Assembly: GCF_900091465.1 (NCBI RefSeq)
Contig: NZ_FMHV01000002.1
Location: forward strand, 5,890,001 to 5,954,000
DNA from: Micromonospora rhizosphaerae
Lineage (GTDB): Bacteria; Actinomycetota; Actinomycetes; Mycobacteriales; Micromonosporaceae
Reading direction: 5' to 3'
Length of the DNA: 64,000 bases
The position numbers were made by a program, and so were the translations under genes. This document shows, piece after piece, positions 1-8,717 of this stretch (position 1 is its first letter; each line of letters starts with the position of its first letter). The notes beneath the pieces were generated by a model that saw nothing but the letters and a program-made list of their open reading frames with translations, was not told where the DNA came from and searched no databases.

Positions 1-145
1 GCTGCGCGGGGCGTACCCCTCGGTGGTGGTCGGGGTACTCGGCGCGGCGGAGCCGACGCCGGCCGGCACGGCGGGCCTGATGGTCGTGGACGCGGCCGAC
101 GGCGCGGAGTTCGCCGCCGAGTGGGACGGGATCCGCCGGTGGTGA
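1..145 (+). CDS. C-terminal end of a DUF58-like protein (partial)
   Basis: An open frame enters the window (first full codon at position 2) and stops with TGA at 143-145; about 47 residues are visible, ending in DGIRRW. Codon use is typical of the neighbours. The following gene begins inside its stop codon, so the two are translationally coupled. In actinobacteria the gene directly before a TgpA-type transglutaminase-like membrane protein is normally a DUF58 (von Willebrand-like) protein, itself preceded by a MoxR ATPase. The assignment rests on that context and not on a motif in this short tail. Confidence 0.45.
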   Translation, partial: LRGAYPSVVVGVLGAAEPTPAGTAGLMVVDAADGAEFAAEWDGIRRW

Positions 146-2607
146 GCCTGTCGACGGTCCGGGAGACCGGCGGCTCACCCGCCGGGCCGACACCGCCGAG
201 CGGACCGACGCCGCCGGGCGGGGCGGCACCGCCGGGCGACGGCCCGTGGGTCCGGGCCGCGACGCGGGTGCTGCGGGGGGTGCCGGTGCCGCTCGCGCAG
301 ATGACCATGATCGCCCTGGCCGGCGTTGCGCTGGGCCGGGTATACGCCGGGCCGCTGCTGACCCGGCTGGTCCTCGGCGCCGCGCTCGGCTCGGTGCTGG
401 TCAGCGTCGCCGCCCGACGGCTGCCCTCCTGGCTGGTCGCCCCGCTGTCGGTGCTCGCCCTGGCCGGCTGGACGGGGCTGTCGCTACGGCTGGCCGCCGC
501 GCACGCCGACCTGCCGGGGAGCCTGGCCGAGGTGACGGCGGACGCCGCCCGCAACGCCATCCCCCGGCTGTTGACCGCGATGATCCCGATGGAGCCGGCC
601 CCGGACACCGTGCTGGTGCCGCTGGTCGCCGCCTGGCTGGCCGGGCTGGCCGGGGCGGAGGTGGCGCTGCGGGCCGGGCGGGTGCTGCTCGGCTACCTGC
701 CGCCCGTGCTGCTCTACGCCGGCGCGCTCTACGTGGTGGGCCCGAACGCCGAGCCGGCGGTCTGGCCGACGGTCGCGTTCGCCGCGGTCGCCGCAGCCGG
801 CCTGGCAGTCCCCGCCCGGCAGGACCCTGCGGGCACCGATCCCGCCGCCGGCCTCGCCCCGGCGGTACGCGCGGCGGTCCGGGCCCGCCTGGTCGCCGTC
901 ACCGCGGCCGGCGTGGCGGCGGTGATCGGCTTCGCCGCCCTGCTCGCCCCGGTGGTGGCCGGTCGGGTCGACGAGCGCCCGGTGGACCCCCGCCGGTACG
1001 TCGAGCCGCCACAGGTCGAGTCGTTGGACGAGAACCCGCTGATCCGGATCTCCGGCTGGGCGCTGAGCCCGGACCAGAAGCTGCTGGAGGTCTCCACCGA
1101 GGAGGGCGCGAGCGGGCCGGACCAGGGCGGCCTCCGGATCCGGCTGGCCGTGCTCAGCGACTACGACGGGGTGACCTGGCGAGTCGGGGCCACCTACCGC
1201 AATGCCGGGCGGATCCTGCCCGCCGCCGAGCCGGCTCCGGGCGGCACCGTCGACACGGTCCGCCAGCAGATCACCGTGGCCGACCTGTCCGGGCGGCTGC
1301 TCCCCGCCGTCGCCACCCCCCGCGAGGTCACCGGCGCCCGGGTGGCGTACGACCCGGCGACCGGGACCCTGATCCGCCCGGAGGGGCTCAGCCCGGGGTT
1401 GCGCTACACGGTCACCTCGGCCCGGGAGCGTCCCGACGCGAACCTGCTCGCCACGGCGAACGTGCCGGCCGGGGACGCGGTGGCCCGGGTGCTGCGGGTG
1501 GCCGACGGGGCGCCGGAGCAGCTGCGCCGGCTCGCCGCCCAGCTCGCCGATTCCAACGGCGCGCCGTACGCCCGGGCCGCCGCGATCGAGGAGTTCCTGG
1601 CCGAGCATTACCGGGTCACCGCGGACGCGCCGAGCGGGCACGCGTACCCGAACCTGGCCTTCTTCCTCTTCGGACCGCGCAACGGCGGCGGGCAGCGGGG
1701 CACCTCGGAGCAGTTCGCGGCGGCGTTCGCGGTGCTGGGCCGGCTGGCCGGCCTGCCCACCCGGGTGGTGGTGGGCTTCGAGCCCAAGGGTGACGGTCCG
1801 GTTCGGGCCGTGGACGCGTTCGCCTGGCCGGAGGTGCTCTTCGAGGGAATCGGCTGGGTGCCGTTCGACCCGATGCCCCGGCCGGACTCCGAGCCTCGCC
1901 CGGTCGAAGAGGACTTCCGTCCCACCCCCGAGGACCCGCCCCCGTCGGAGGTGCCCGAGCCGACCCTGGAACCCACCGCGACGCCCCCGGCGGCCGCACC
2001 CGAGCCGGCGAGCGGTCGGCACGGCGTGTCGACGCCGGTCCTGGTGGGCGGCGGCACCGGTGGGCTGGTGCTGCTGGTCGGGCTGGTGCTGCTCACCCTG
2101 GGCACGCTGCGCCGGTCGCAGACCCGGGCCCGGCTCGACCGGGGTGACCCCGGCCAGCGCATCGCCGGCGCCTGGCGGGAGGTGACCGACGCGCTGCGGC
2201 TGGCCGGACGGCCGGTCGGCGGCGACCTGGCCGCCAGCGAGGTGGCCGAGCGCGCCCGCCACGCCATTGTGGAGGCCCGCGCGGCGATGGCGGCCGACCG
2301 GACGCGGGCCCCGGAGGGGGCCGGGACGCCGGACGTCCCGGCGCGGGACGGGGGATCGAACGGCCGGGGCCCGACGGACGCGGGCGAGCCGGCGGGCGGC
2401 GGCGCGGGGCCGCGGGACGCCGACGTGGCGGAGCTGGCCCGCCTGCTCAACCAGGTCGCCTTCGCCCTCGGCACGGCGACTCTCGAACAGGCGGAGCGGG
2501 CGGCGGGCGTCGCCGAGGACTATGTGGCCGTACTGCGGGCGGCCCGCCCGTGGTGGCGGCGGCTGCTCTGGTCGGTGCACCCGGGCCCGCTGCGCTGGCG
2601 CCGCTGA
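142..2607 (+). CDS. TgpA/DUF3488-type membrane protein with a degenerate transglutaminase core
   Basis: About 821 residues. Several hydrophobic helices fill the first 270 residues, an extracytoplasmic domain follows, then a transglutaminase-like core (about 500-580), a Pro/Glu-rich linker, one more membrane helix near 640-660 and a DUF4129-like cytoplasmic tail. The core keeps the fold signature (GTSEQFAAAF, then RVVVGF, then GWVPFDPMP), but the catalytic Cys position is Ser522 (codon 1705-1707) and the catalytic His position is Phe560 (codon 1819-1821); only Asp576 of the triad remains. I start at GTG 142, which overlaps the upstream TGA; an upstream GTG at 121 is also open. It is probably an envelope or cell-wall-associated protein acting with the DUF58 and MoxR partners. 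Hydrolytic activity looks unlikely. Confidence 0.85.
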   Translation: MSLSTVRETGGSPAGPTPPSGPTPPGGAAPPGDGPWVRAATRVLRGVPVPLAQMTMIALAGVALGRVYAGPLLTRLVLGAALGSVLVSVAARRLPSWLVAPLSVLALAGWTGLSLRLAAAHADLPGSLAEVTADAARNAIPRLLTAMIPMEPAPDTVLVPLVAAWLAGLAGAEVALRAGRVLLGYLPPVLLYAGALYVVGPNAEPAVWPTVAFAAVAAAGLAVPARQDPAGTDPAAGLAPAVRAAVRARLVAVTAAGVAAVIGFAALLAPVVAGRVDERPVDPRRYVEPPQVESLDENPLIRISGWALSPDQKLLEVSTEEGASGPDQGGLRIRLAVLSDYDGVTWRVGATYRNAGRILPAAEPAPGGTVDTVRQQITVADLSGRLLPAVATPREVTGARVAYDPATGTLIRPEGLSPGLRYTVTSARERPDANLLATANVPAGDAVARVLRVADGAPEQLRRLAAQLADSNGAPYARAAAIEEFLAEHYRVTADAPSGHAYPNLAFFLFGPRNGGGQRGTSEQFAAAFAVLGRLAGLPTRVVVGFEPKGDGPVRAVDAFAWPEVLFEGIGWVPFDPMPRPDSEPRPVEEDFRPTPEDPPPSEVPEPTLEPTATPPAAAPEPASGRHGVSTPVLVGGGTGGLVLLVGLVLLTLGTLRRSQTRARLDRGDPGQRIAGAWREVTDALRLAGRPVGGDLAASEVAERARHAIVEARAAMAADRTRAPEGAGTPDVPARDGGSNGRGPTDAGEPAGGGAGPRDADVAELARLLNQVAFALGTATLEQAERAAGVAEDYVAVLRAARPWWRRLLWSVHPGPLRWRR

Positions 2608-2714
2608 TGGCCGGCGAACGGGTCGCTTCGGTGGCTGCCGCCCGTTCCGACTCGCCGCGCGGGCGGGCCGCCTGGCGTCATCCGTGGGTGGCCCGCTGCT
2701 CCTACCGTGAGGGC

Positions 2715-3017
2715 ATGTCCACCCCGGTCTGGCTGCTCGTCGCGCTGGTCGCCGTGGTCGTCGCCGGGACGGCCACCGTGGTCCTGCTCCGGCGGGCCAA
2801 CCGTCGTCGGCCGCTGACCCGCGAGGAGAAGCTCGCCGCTGCCGCAGCGGCGGTCCGGCAGCTGCGCCGCTCGGGCCCCCGCCCGCACCGGGACACCTTC
2901 GAGCGCGGCGCCCATCCGCCGGACCGCTACTCCGCGGCGTTCCTGGAGAACAGCGCCTACGGCGACGCCGCCGGTCACGGGGGCGGAAGCGGCGGGGACG
3001 GGAGCGGCTCCTACTGA
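2715..3017 (+). CDS. Small single-pass membrane protein
   Basis: 100 residues. A hydrophobic helix occupies residues 5-25, followed by an Arg-rich stretch (LLRRANRRR), a charged and Ala-rich helix, and a Gly/Ser-rich tail. A GTGAGG sequence just upstream of ATG 2715 can serve as ribosome binding site; the open frame extends farther upstream without a better start. The gene ends inside the 3' end of the convergent SDR gene (overlap 3011-3017). No family recognised; topology suggests an N-out anchor with a cytoplasmic tail. Confidence 0.7.
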   Translation: MSTPVWLLVALVAVVVAGTATVVLLRRANRRRPLTREEKLAAAAAAVRQLRRSGPRPHRDTFERGAHPPDRYSAAFLENSAYGDAAGHGGGSGGDGSGSY

Positions 3018-3814
3018 CCGTCGGCGGCGCGCAGCCGGCGGACGAGCTTGCGCAGGCCGGCCTGCCAGCCGTCCGGGTCCTCGGCGCGCCGCCGGGCGTA
3101 GGTGGCGACCTCCGGGTGGGGCAGGATCAGGAAGCGTTCCTCGGCCAACCCGGCGATCGTCGCGTCGGCGACCTGGTCGGGGGTGAGCACCGCACCGGAC
3201 GCGGCGATCACCCGGGCGCCGAGGTGGCCGGCGGCGAGCCCGTCGGCGAGCATCGGCGTGTCCACACCCTGGGGGCAGAGGGCGCTGACCCGGATCCCGG
3301 AGTCCCGGTAGGTGATGGAGAGCCACTCGGCGAAGCCGACCGCCGCGTGCTTGGTCGCCGTGTACGGGGCGTCGCCGACCGCGGTGAGCACGCCCGCCGC
3401 CGAGCAGGTGAAGAGCAGGTACCCCTGGCCGCGGCGGAGCATCGCCGGCAGCGCCGCCCGGGCGGCGTAGACGTGGGCGAGGACGTTCACCCGCCAGGCC
3501 CGGTCCCAGTCGGCGTCGGGCGCCTCCGCTCCCCCACCGGTGGCCACCCCCGCGTTGGCGCAGAACAGATCGATCCGGCCGTACCGTCGCTCGGTCTCCT
3601 CGACCAGGGCGCGGACCTGCCCCTCGTCGGTCACGTCCACGGCCTTGGCGTGCGCGACCGGGCCGATGCCCTCGGCGACCGCGCGGCCCGCGTCGGCGTC
3701 CAGGTCGACGAGGACGACCGCGGCGGCGCCCTCGGCGGCGAACCGGCGGGCCAGCGCGGCACCGATGCCGCCCGCGCCGCCGGTGATCACGGCCACCCGG
3801 TCGGTCAGGTTCAT
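3011..3814 (-). CDS. Short-chain dehydrogenase/reductase (SDR)
   Basis: 267 residues, the usual length for a classical SDR. The cofactor motif TGGAGGIG sits at residues 10-17, an acidic residue after beta-2 (VDLDAD) favours NAD(H), NAG is present in CANAGVA, and the catalytic Ser-Tyr-Lys set is seen in CSAAG and YTATK. ATG 3814 lies one base after the stop of the upstream F420-oxidoreductase gene, so both form one operon. The substrate cannot be told; the pairing suggests consecutive redox steps on a small alcohol or ketone. Confidence 0.88.
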   Translation of the reverse strand: MNLTDRVAVITGGAGGIGAALARRFAAEGAAAVVLVDLDADAGRAVAEGIGPVAHAKAVDVTDEGQVRALVEETERRYGRIDLFCANAGVATGGGAEAPDADWDRAWRVNVLAHVYAARAALPAMLRRGQGYLLFTCSAAGVLTAVGDAPYTATKHAAVGFAEWLSITYRDSGIRVSALCPQGVDTPMLADGLAAGHLGARVIAASGAVLTPDQVADATIAGLAEERFLILPHPEVATYARRRAEDPDGWQAGLRKLVRRLRAADGQ

Positions 3815-3815
3815 C

Positions 3816-4814
3816 TCAACTCCCGTCCGCGTCGGCGATCCCCAGTCGGGGGATCAGCGTGGCCAGCGCCGCGGCGCCCCCGGCGGCCAGCTCCGGGGTG
3901 GGCAGCAACGCCATCACCGGTACGTCGACGCCGGCCTCGGCGTAGCGGCGCACCTGTGCCCGGCACCGCTCGGGCGAGCCGTGCAGCACCAGCGCGTCGA
4001 CCACCTCGTCCGGTACGGCCGCGGCGGCGCCCCGCCGGTCCCCGGTCGCCCAGGCCTCCCACATCGGCCCGAGCACCGACTCCCGGCCGAGCCAGCGGTG
4101 GAAGGCCGCGTACGCCGGCACGGTCAGATAGCCGGTGATCAGCCGGCGGGCCAGCGCCCGGGCGTGCCCGGCGTCCTCGGTCGGGCAGACGAAGATCCGG
4201 GCGACGACGGCGAAGCCCGGCCGACGCTCGCCCAGCTCGGCCACCGCCCGCGCGACGTCGTCGGCGGCGAGCCAGTTGAGGATCACCCCGTCGGCCTCGA
4301 CCGCGGCGAGCCGCAGCATCCCGGGGCGCAGCGCGGCCAGCAGGACCGGGGGCGGCACGGCCGGCGGGCGCTCCAGGGTGAACCGGCGCACGGTGAAGGT
4401 GTCGTAGGCCTCGTCGACGGTCTCCCCGCGCAGCGCCGCGCGGAGGAATCGCAGCATGTCGCGGGTACGGCGGAACGGCTCGTCGAACCGCATCGCGTTC
4501 CAGTCCCGCACCAGCACCGGTGAGGAGGCGCCGATGCCGAGGGCGAAGCGCCCAGGTGCTGCTTCGGCGAGGGCGGCGGCGCTCATCGCCAGCAGCCCGG
4601 GCCCCCGGGTGAAGACCGGGGTGATCGCGGTGCCGAGGCGCAGCCGGGGCTGCCAGGCGGCGGCGAGCGCCAGCGGGGTGAACGCGTCCGTCCCGGCCAC
4701 CTCCGACGACCAGACGTCGGTGAAGCCGGCCCGATCGAGGGCCGCATAGACCGCGGCGTGATCGGCGAGCGGGATCCCGCTCAACGGCACGGTCATCCCC
4801 CATCGATTCGTCAC
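3816..4814 (-). CDS. F420-dependent LLM-class oxidoreductase
   Basis: About 332 residues with the luciferase-like TIM-barrel pattern: WGMTVPLSGIPL at the N-terminus, FTDVWSSEV, RLRLGTAITPVFTRGP, and ALGIGASSP in the flavin-binding region. Members of this family in actinobacteria use coenzyme F420 as hydride carrier. GTG 4814 is preferred because the family normally begins a few residues before the WGM motif; ATG 4796 is the alternative but has its purine-rich stretch directly abutting the start. It is first gene of a two-gene operon with the SDR. The substrate is unknown. Confidence 0.85.
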   Translation of the reverse strand: MTNRWGMTVPLSGIPLADHAAVYAALDRAGFTDVWSSEVAGTDAFTPLALAAAWQPRLRLGTAITPVFTRGPGLLAMSAAALAEAAPGRFALGIGASSPVLVRDWNAMRFDEPFRRTRDMLRFLRAALRGETVDEAYDTFTVRRFTLERPPAVPPPVLLAALRPGMLRLAAVEADGVILNWLAADDVARAVAELGERRPGFAVVARIFVCPTEDAGHARALARRLITGYLTVPAYAAFHRWLGRESVLGPMWEAWATGDRRGAAAAVPDEVVDALVLHGSPERCRAQVRRYAEAGVDVPVMALLPTPELAAGGAAALATLIPRLGIADADGS

Positions 4815-4904
4815 CGGTCGATCGTGCCCGCTCGCCGTCGCCGCAGGCAAGATCCGGAACGGTCCCGGGCGGCGGCGATACGGGCGATATGCGCTGCACC
4901 GCCC

Positions 4905-5060
4905 GGAAAGAGTGTTACGGCCTAAGGTCAACGGAGGCTACAAGACCTGCTGCTGTTGGCACCGTTTCCGTTCATGAGGCGTAAGCGGGCACATGATTGG
5001 ATGTCCTACCTTGCGGTGGGACGGTCCCGGTCTTGCCCGCTTTGGCGGTGCCGGGTTGAC
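4905..5060 (-). ncRNA. Expected omega-RNA / right-end region of the TnpB element
   Basis: In IS200/IS605 elements the guide scaffold overlaps the 3' end of tnpB and runs to the element's right end, with the guide taken from flanking DNA. The corresponding stretch here is the last tnpB codons and the bases down to about 4905. It is less GC-rich than its surroundings and has blocks in common with the decayed TnpB tail near 44.3-44.5 kb. Placement is by family rule; no structure was computed. Confidence 0.3.
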
Positions 5061-6357
5061 GTTTCACAGCCACCGGCCCGCCGGGGCGGGTCTTACGGTC
5101 GGCTCCACGTCCGTTTCGCGTCTCCGAGCCACTCCCGGCGACGGTGACCGCCAGCGCGGCCAGGTTCCGTGCGGCGTTGACGTCCCGGTCCAGGACCAGA
5201 CCACACATGGCGCAGGTGTACGTGCGCTCGAACAGGGCGAGTTTGGTTTTCACCGCGCCGCAGCCCGAACAGGTCTTCGAGGACGGATACCAGCGGTCAG
5301 CCACCACCAGCCGCCCGCCATTCCACCCGGTCTTGTACGCCAGTTGCCGGCGCAGTTCGGCGAACCCGGCGTCAGCGATGCACCTGGCCAACCTGCGGTT
5401 GCGCAGCATCCCGGCCACGTTCAGGTCCTCGACCACGATGGTGCCGAACTCGCGCGCCAGTCGGGTGGTCAGCTTGTGCAGGCCGTCACGGCGCAGGTTC
5501 GCCACCCGCGCGTGCGCCCGGCCGAGCTGGGCGCGCGCCCGCTCCCACCGCTTCGACGCCCGCCGCCCGGTGCGCCGGTCGGGGCCGACCCGGCGAGATG
5601 CGCGCCGGGCCAGACGCCGCAACCGGCGGCCGGCGGCGTCCAGGTGGCGCGGGTTGGGCTCCACCTCACCGGTGGACAGCACCGCCAGATGCCTCACACC
5701 CAGGTCCACGCCGACCACCACTTGTGGCTGGTTTGGCGTACGTGCGGCGCGGTCGACTTCGACGCAGAACGCCACGAACCAGCGGCCACCGTCGCGGCGC
5801 ACCGTCGCGGACAAGATCCGGGCGGTGCCCGCGTCGAGGCGGCGGGCGAGCTTGCGAGCCGACTCGTGCAGCTTCAACCGGCCCAGCCGGGGCAACACCA
5901 CATGCTTACGGTCCGGCTCGACACGGATGGCCCCGGTGGTGAACCGCACCGACGGAGTCGACCGGCGGCGTGACTTGAACCGGGGGAACCCGACCGGGCG
6001 TCCTGCACGTTTACCCGAACGCGAGTCGGACCAGTTCTTCAACGCCCTAGCCAGCGCGTCCAGGCCCGTGTTGTACGCCTCCTTGGAGCACTCCGCCCAC
6101 CACGGCGCCACATCGGACTTCGCCGCGTTCCACGACTTGCGCAGCGCCGGCAGCGACCAGCCCTGCGTCGGGGTCAGGTCCGCCTCGTCGATGCCGTAAG
6201 TGCGTTCGGCGGCCCGCTGATCCATTACCGCCTTCACCCGCGCCAGCGTCCAGTTGTGCGCCACCCGCGCCGCCCCCGCATGCGCCAGCACCGCCCGCTC
6301 CTGCCGGGGCGTCAGGTCCAACGCGAACCGATACGCCTGCACGACACTCAACCGCAC
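4972..6357 (-). CDS. tnpB: TnpB-family RNA-guided endonuclease (OrfB)
   Basis: About 461 residues from GTG 6357; an upstream in-frame GTG at 6399 would add 14 residues with no family match. The N-terminal helix-turn-helix begins QAYRFALDLTPRQE. The RuvC nuclease residues are all present: Asp in GVDLGVRH (about residue 218), Glu in VVEDLNV (about 310) and Asp in LDRDVNAARN (about 392). A four-Cys zinc ribbon (CSGCG ... CAMCG) lies between the last two. The frame is uninterrupted, so the nuclease may be active. TnpB cuts DNA next to a short motif using a right-end RNA guide and helps retain the element. With no TnpA nearby, movement would need a transposase supplied in trans. Confidence 0.9.
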   Translation of the reverse strand: MRLSVVQAYRFALDLTPRQERAVLAHAGAARVAHNWTLARVKAVMDQRAAERTYGIDEADLTPTQGWSLPALRKSWNAAKSDVAPWWAECSKEAYNTGLDALARALKNWSDSRSGKRAGRPVGFPRFKSRRRSTPSVRFTTGAIRVEPDRKHVVLPRLGRLKLHESARKLARRLDAGTARILSATVRRDGGRWFVAFCVEVDRAARTPNQPQVVVGVDLGVRHLAVLSTGEVEPNPRHLDAAGRRLRRLARRASRRVGPDRRTGRRASKRWERARAQLGRAHARVANLRRDGLHKLTTRLAREFGTIVVEDLNVAGMLRNRRLARCIADAGFAELRRQLAYKTGWNGGRLVVADRWYPSSKTCSGCGAVKTKLALFERTYTCAMCGLVLDRDVNAARNLAALAVTVAGSGSETRNGRGADRKTRPGGPVAVKRQPGTAKAGKTGTVPPQGRTSNHVPAYAS

Positions 6358-6495
6358 CCGGTCCGCCACGCCCAGCACGATAACCACCCGATACGACACT
6401 CACCCGAGACCACCAACGCCACACCCCCACGGCACTGCGCCGCTGATCCACCCCGTCAGAATGCAGTACCCACCGCAAGCCACTCTCTGAGCCGA

Positions 6496-7098
6496 TGGGA
6501 CATCGCCGGCGAGCCTCTAGCCGAGCGGTACCAGCAGTTCTTCCTGATCGCGCTCGGCGAGACGATCCTCGTGGCGGGTCTCGCCTACAGCCCCAGCCCG
6601 TACGGACCGGGAGCCACGGCCGCGTTCGCCGTCGCGCTGGTCACCTCGATCCTGTTCTGGCGGATCTACATCCAGCGCGCCGGGCAGATCCTCGCCGAGG
6701 CGGTCGCCAAGGCCCGGCACCCCGCCACGATCGGCCGGTCGGCCGCCGACACCCACCTGGTCATGCTCACCGGGATGACCGCCACCGCGATCGGGTACGA
6801 GCTGAGCATCAGGCATCCGCTCGCCCAGCCGGAGGAGGCCTGGGTGGCGATGATCATCGGCGGACCGGTGCTCTTCCTGGCCGGCCGGGCCCGCTTCGAG
6901 TACGAGGTGTTCGGCCGCGTCTCGCCCTCGCGTTGGATCGCGATCCTCGTCCTGCTGGCGCTGACGCCGTTCCTGCCGCACAGAGGCACCCCGCTGATCC
7001 CCGCGACGCTCGCCGCCGCGGTCCTGCTCGCGGTGGCGGTGGCCGATGCCCGACGGGCCCGGGGCAAGCCGCCCGAGGCGGCGGCGCCACCGTTCTGA
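6496..7098 (+). pseudogene. 3' half of ltrA (low temperature requirement protein A family)
   Basis: From about position 6496 the frame reads WDIAGEPLAERYQQFF, then IALGETILVAG and further hydrophobic helices, matching the second half of LtrA-family membrane proteins, which are normally near 380-400 residues. Only about 200 residues remain and there is no suitable start codon. The missing N-terminal half is not found elsewhere in the window; the TnpB element lies exactly where it should be. The neighbour on the far side of the element is an unrelated minus-strand gene, so insertion was accompanied or followed by deletion. Confidence 0.75.
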
Positions 7099-7111
7099 GC
7101 CCACCCCCGGA

Positions 7112-7133
7112 TATCGCCCGCCGGCGATACCAT
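7112..7133 (+). promoter_or_regulatory. Inverted repeat overlapping a -10 hexamer
   Basis: A perfect 7-bp inverted repeat (tatcgcc, 4-nt loop, ggcgata) occupies 7112-7129 and runs into TACCAT at 7128-7133, a -10-like hexamer 6 nt before GTG 7140. It could be an operator for the DUF1028 gene or a short hairpin ending ltrA transcription. The spacing implies a leaderless transcript. Confidence 0.4.
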
Positions 7134-7139
7134 CCGCCC

Positions 7140-8003
7140 GTGACCTTCTCGATCGTTGCCCGTTCCGCCGACGGTCGCCTGCACGGCGTCGCCGTGGCCA
7201 GCAAGTTCCTCGCCGCCGGCGCGCTGGTCCCGGCCGCCGAGGCCGAGGTCGGCGCCGTCGCCACCCAGGCGCACGTCAACCTGGCGTACCGGCCGCAGGG
7301 GCTGGCGCTGCTGCGTACCGGGGTGGCCGTCGCCGACGTGGTGGCCGGCCTGGTCGCCGCCGACCCCGGCCGGGACGACCGGCAGCTCGGCGTGGTCGGG
7401 GCGACCGGCGACGGCGCGACCTGGACCGGGACGCGCTGCCACCCGTGGGCCGGCGGGCAGGCCGGCGACGGCTGGGCCGCGCAGGGCAACATCCTGGCCG
7501 GCCCGCACGTCATCGACGCGATCCGGGACGCCTGGCTGGGCGGCGACGCGCTGCCGTTCCCGCAACGGCTGCTCGGCGCGCTGCGAGCCGGCGACCGGGC
7601 CGGCGGCGACCGGCGCGGCCGGCAGAGCGCCGGGCTGCTGGTGGTCGAGCGGCACGGCGGGTACGCCGGCACCGGCGACACCCTGGTCGACCTGCGGGTG
7701 GACGACCACCCCGACCCGGTCACCGAGCTGGGCCGGCTGCTCGACATGCACACCCTGCTCTTCGGCAAGCCGGATCCGGCCGCCCTGCTCGACCTGACCG
7801 GCCCGCTCGCCGACGAGGTCGCCGCCCTGCTGGCCGCCGTCGGCCACCCGGTGGGGGCGCCCGGTCTCGACGACGCGCTCGCCTCCTGGGCCGGCGTGGA
7901 GAACCTCGAGGAGCGGCTGGTGACCGGCCGAATCGACCCGATCGTGCTGGACCACCTGCGCCGCACCGCCCCGCACATCCCGGCTGCCCGCGCCGGCGAC
8001 TGA
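7140..8003 (+). CDS. DUF1028 family protein (Ntn-hydrolase-like)
   Basis: 287 residues. The N-terminus VTFSIVARSADGRLHGVAVAS and the later segments AVATQAHVNL and GNILAG are the hallmarks of DUF1028, a family with an Ntn-hydrolase-like fold and a C-terminal peptidoglycan-binding-like region in some members. GTG 7140 is chosen because it gives the exact family N-terminus; it lacks a Shine-Dalgarno sequence and sits just after a -10-like hexamer. It is monocistronic. Biochemical function of the family is not established. Confidence 0.85.
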   Translation: MTFSIVARSADGRLHGVAVASKFLAAGALVPAAEAEVGAVATQAHVNLAYRPQGLALLRTGVAVADVVAGLVAADPGRDDRQLGVVGATGDGATWTGTRCHPWAGGQAGDGWAAQGNILAGPHVIDAIRDAWLGGDALPFPQRLLGALRAGDRAGGDRRGRQSAGLLVVERHGGYAGTGDTLVDLRVDDHPDPVTELGRLLDMHTLLFGKPDPAALLDLTGPLADEVAALLAAVGHPVGAPGLDDALASWAGVENLEERLVTGRIDPIVLDHLRRTAPHIPAARAGD

Positions 8004-8018
8004 CCCGCCCGCCGCCGG

Positions 8019-8033
8019 CCGGCGACACGCCGG
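8019..8033. terminator. Short hairpin between convergent genes
   Basis: ccggc-gacac-gccgg, enclosed by outer ccgccc/gggcgg arms up to 8040. It lies between the convergent DUF1028 and isomerase genes, so it may serve both. No T-tract, as usual for actinomycetes. Confidence 0.35.
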
Positions 8034-8045
8034 AGGGCGGTCGGC

Positions 8046-8717
8046 TCAGCCGCCGAAGGAGAGCCAGCGGAAGCCGGACTCCTCGACCAGCGTGCGCTCC
8101 CGCTCGGTCTGCGCCACCCGGCCGGTGGCCTTGCGGATCAGCGTCAGCGGGTCCCAGCCGAGCCCGTCCGGGACGGGCCGGCCGCCGGTCAGCAGCCCGG
8201 CCACCACGTCCGCCGCGGTCGGGGTCAGCCACGGCCGCCGGTCGAGGGCGACCGCCAGGTCGAGGCCGTGCACGCCGACCTCGACCACCCGGGTACGCAG
8301 GAATTCCGGCAGGGTCATCGCGTCGCCGTGCCGGGTGCGGACCAGCCGCCCCGGCGGCTGCGCGGCGACGGCGTCGTCGGCCGCCCGCCAGGCCCGCGCG
8401 AAGTCGGCGGCCACCTCCGGTACGCCGACCAGCTCCCGCGCCTCCCGCCGGGCGCTGTCGATCCGGGCGCCGTCCACCTCCGGGGTGAACTTGGTCGCGC
8501 CGAAGTAGCCGGCGGCGTCCACCTCCGCCCGGTCCGGGGGCGGCGCGGCGAGCATGTCGACGAGGCGCCCGGCGCCGGTACGCACGTGCGCGAGGAGTTC
8601 CCGCACCGCCCAGGGCGGGCAGGGGGTGGGCCGGTCCAGGTCCGCCGCGTCGAGCCCGCGCAGGATTTCCTCCAGCCGCGCGCACTCGTCCCGGAACGCC
8701 CTCCGCACCACGTCCAC
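8046..8717 (-). CDS. Maleylpyruvate isomerase / mycothiol-dependent (DinB-like) family protein
   Basis: 223 residues starting at GTG 8717, which has GGGAGG six bases upstream. The N-terminal four-helix domain reads FRDECARLEEILRGLDAADL followed by TPCPPWAVRELLAHV, the signature of the mycothiol-dependent metalloenzyme fold; ELLAHV and VEVGVHGLDL supply the histidines expected to bind a divalent metal. Members act in maleylpyruvate isomerisation or in mycothiol-dependent detoxification; the substrate here is unknown. Confidence 0.78.
   Translation of the reverse strand: MDVVRRAFRDECARLEEILRGLDAADLDRPTPCPPWAVRELLAHVRTGAGRLVDMLAAPPPDRAEVDAAGYFGATKFTPEVDGARIDSARREARELVGVPEVAADFARAWRAADDAVAAQPPGRLVRTRHGDAMTLPEFLRTRVVEVGVHGLDLAVALDRRPWLTPTAADVVAGLLTGGRPVPDGLGWDPLTLIRKATGRVAQTERERTLVEESGFRWLSFGG

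Larger units (their letters stand above)
4900..6495 (-). mobile_element. TnpB-only IS200/IS605-type element (approximate limits)
   Basis: The element carries a tnpB gene but no tnpA (neither Y1 nor serine recombinase) in the window. On the gene's 5' side it directly abuts the 3' half of a broken ltrA gene, so the left element end lies between about 6400 and 6495. On the 3' side the end should lie in the 4900-4970 stretch before the F420-oxidoreductase promoter. No terminal inverted repeats or target duplication are expected in this family and none were found. Exact ends need comparison with an unoccupied site. Confidence 0.5.

Noticed and set aside
6495..7139. Upstream extension of the DUF1028 frame back to ATG 6495
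   Set aside because: That region codes in another frame for the LtrA remnant, and GTG 7140 gives the precise DUF1028 N-terminus.
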